The notes under the pieces are model-generated. The model saw only the letters and a program-made list of their open reading frames with translations, searched no databases and was not told the DNA's origin. Positions 46,304-46,457 of a stretch of DNA of 46,457 bases are shown here, in pieces. The position numbers were made by a program, and so were the translations under genes. The DNA is from Legionellaceae bacterium (GTDB taxonomy: Bacteria; Pseudomonadota; Gammaproteobacteria; Legionellales; Legionellaceae). Location of the stretch: assembly GCA_018061965.1 (NCBI GenBank), contig JAGOTG010000010.1, forward strand, positions 1 through 46,457. Direction: 5' to 3'. Position 1 is the stretch's first letter. Each line of letters opens with the position of its first letter.

Positions 46304-46457
46304 ACGTTAAAATCTTGGCCTAATCACAGATCCTAAAGCAACCATTGATTTTAACGTAGGTTGGGCCTTGGCCCAACAGCAAAGCGCAGCGCTTCATTAA
46401 ACAAACAAGGTGCGCTACGCGCGTTGTTGGGCCAAGGCCCAACCTACACATTAAATA
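46304..46457. repeat. Tandem repeat unit 2 (154 bp, to window edge)
   Basis: Same start and end as unit 1, with 15 extra bases (ACAGCAAAGCGCAGC) after GGCCCA that extend the arm next to GCGCTACGCGCG. It reaches the last base of the window, so further copies may follow. The unit shares its GTAGGTTGGGCC arm with the palindrome at 21466-21491. Confidence 0.9.

Larger units (their letters stand above)
46078..46457. other. Gene-free rpoS upstream region filled with repeats
   Basis: No coding sequence was seen. The first ~60 bases, AT-rich, may hold an rpoS promoter (not identified with confidence). The rest is two tandem copies of a 139/154-base unit running into the window edge. Confidence 0.7.

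Noticed and set aside
46140..46457. CRISPR array
   Set aside because: Only two long units are present, directly joined by 25 bases, with internal palindromes; there are no short repeats with unique spacers and no cas genes in the window.
1..46457. tRNA or rRNA genes
   Set aside because: No tRNA T-loop/acceptor pattern or rRNA-like stretch was noticed on either strand by eye; a covariance-model search was not possible.

Overview
The window looks like a chromosomal segment of a host-associated gammaproteobacterium, most likely in or near the Legionellales (Coxiellaceae, Berkiella or Aquicella-like lineages). This is inferred from the mix of classical gammaproteobacterial operons (sdhCDAB-sucABCD, yebC-ruvC-ruvA, lolC-lolD, rpoS, asnS) with eukaryotic-like proteins (an OTU-type cysteine protease, a Ser/Thr kinase) and large unrecognised proteins that resemble Dot/Icm-type effectors. 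I could not run a database search, so the genus is unknown.

Region 1-6840 is an AT-rich accessory island. A frameshifted Tn3-type resolvase lies on the left and an N-terminally truncated tyrosine recombinase, next to a serine-recombinase-like HTH relic, lies on the right. Between them are an unknown 143-aa protein, a 552-aa protein with an HNH-like region plus a C-terminal OTU domain, and a two-gene operon of unknown 585-aa and 219-aa proteins. A small secreted protein with its own promoter (6852-7205) marks the return to backbone.

Region 7288-15744 (minus strand) is one tightly overlapped operon: a periplasmic protein, a UgpQ-like phosphodiesterase, then kdpF-kdpA-kdpB-kdpC-kdpD, a high-affinity K+ pump. 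KdpD lacks the expected phospho-acceptor histidine and no kdpE is present. At 15802-16511 a MazG-like gene whose C-terminus is encoded by a repeat element is followed by a MITE-like element and a REP-like element.

Region 16650-21025 (plus strand) is an aromatic amino-acid catabolic operon: a Leu/Phe-type dehydrogenase, an O-methyltransferase, hppD, fahA and maiA. The missing step, hmgA, is encoded alone at 43049-44281. Then come a membrane protein, asnS with a co-directional unknown gene, lolC-lolD, and an RMF-like membrane-anchored protein. A 650-base gap holds gene debris and a DnaA-box palindrome, followed by an effector-like kinase with a Cys-rich tail and pdxH.

Region 29629-39273 (minus strand) is the TCA-cycle block sdhCDAB-sucABCD, with repeat elements in two of its intergenic gaps. 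Next, lipA, a PAP2 phosphatase, ruvA, ruvC and yebC run in the same direction. After hmgA come a MazE/MazF-type toxin-antitoxin pair with a palindromic operator, rpoS, and two tandem copies of a ~140-154 bp repeat ending at the window edge.
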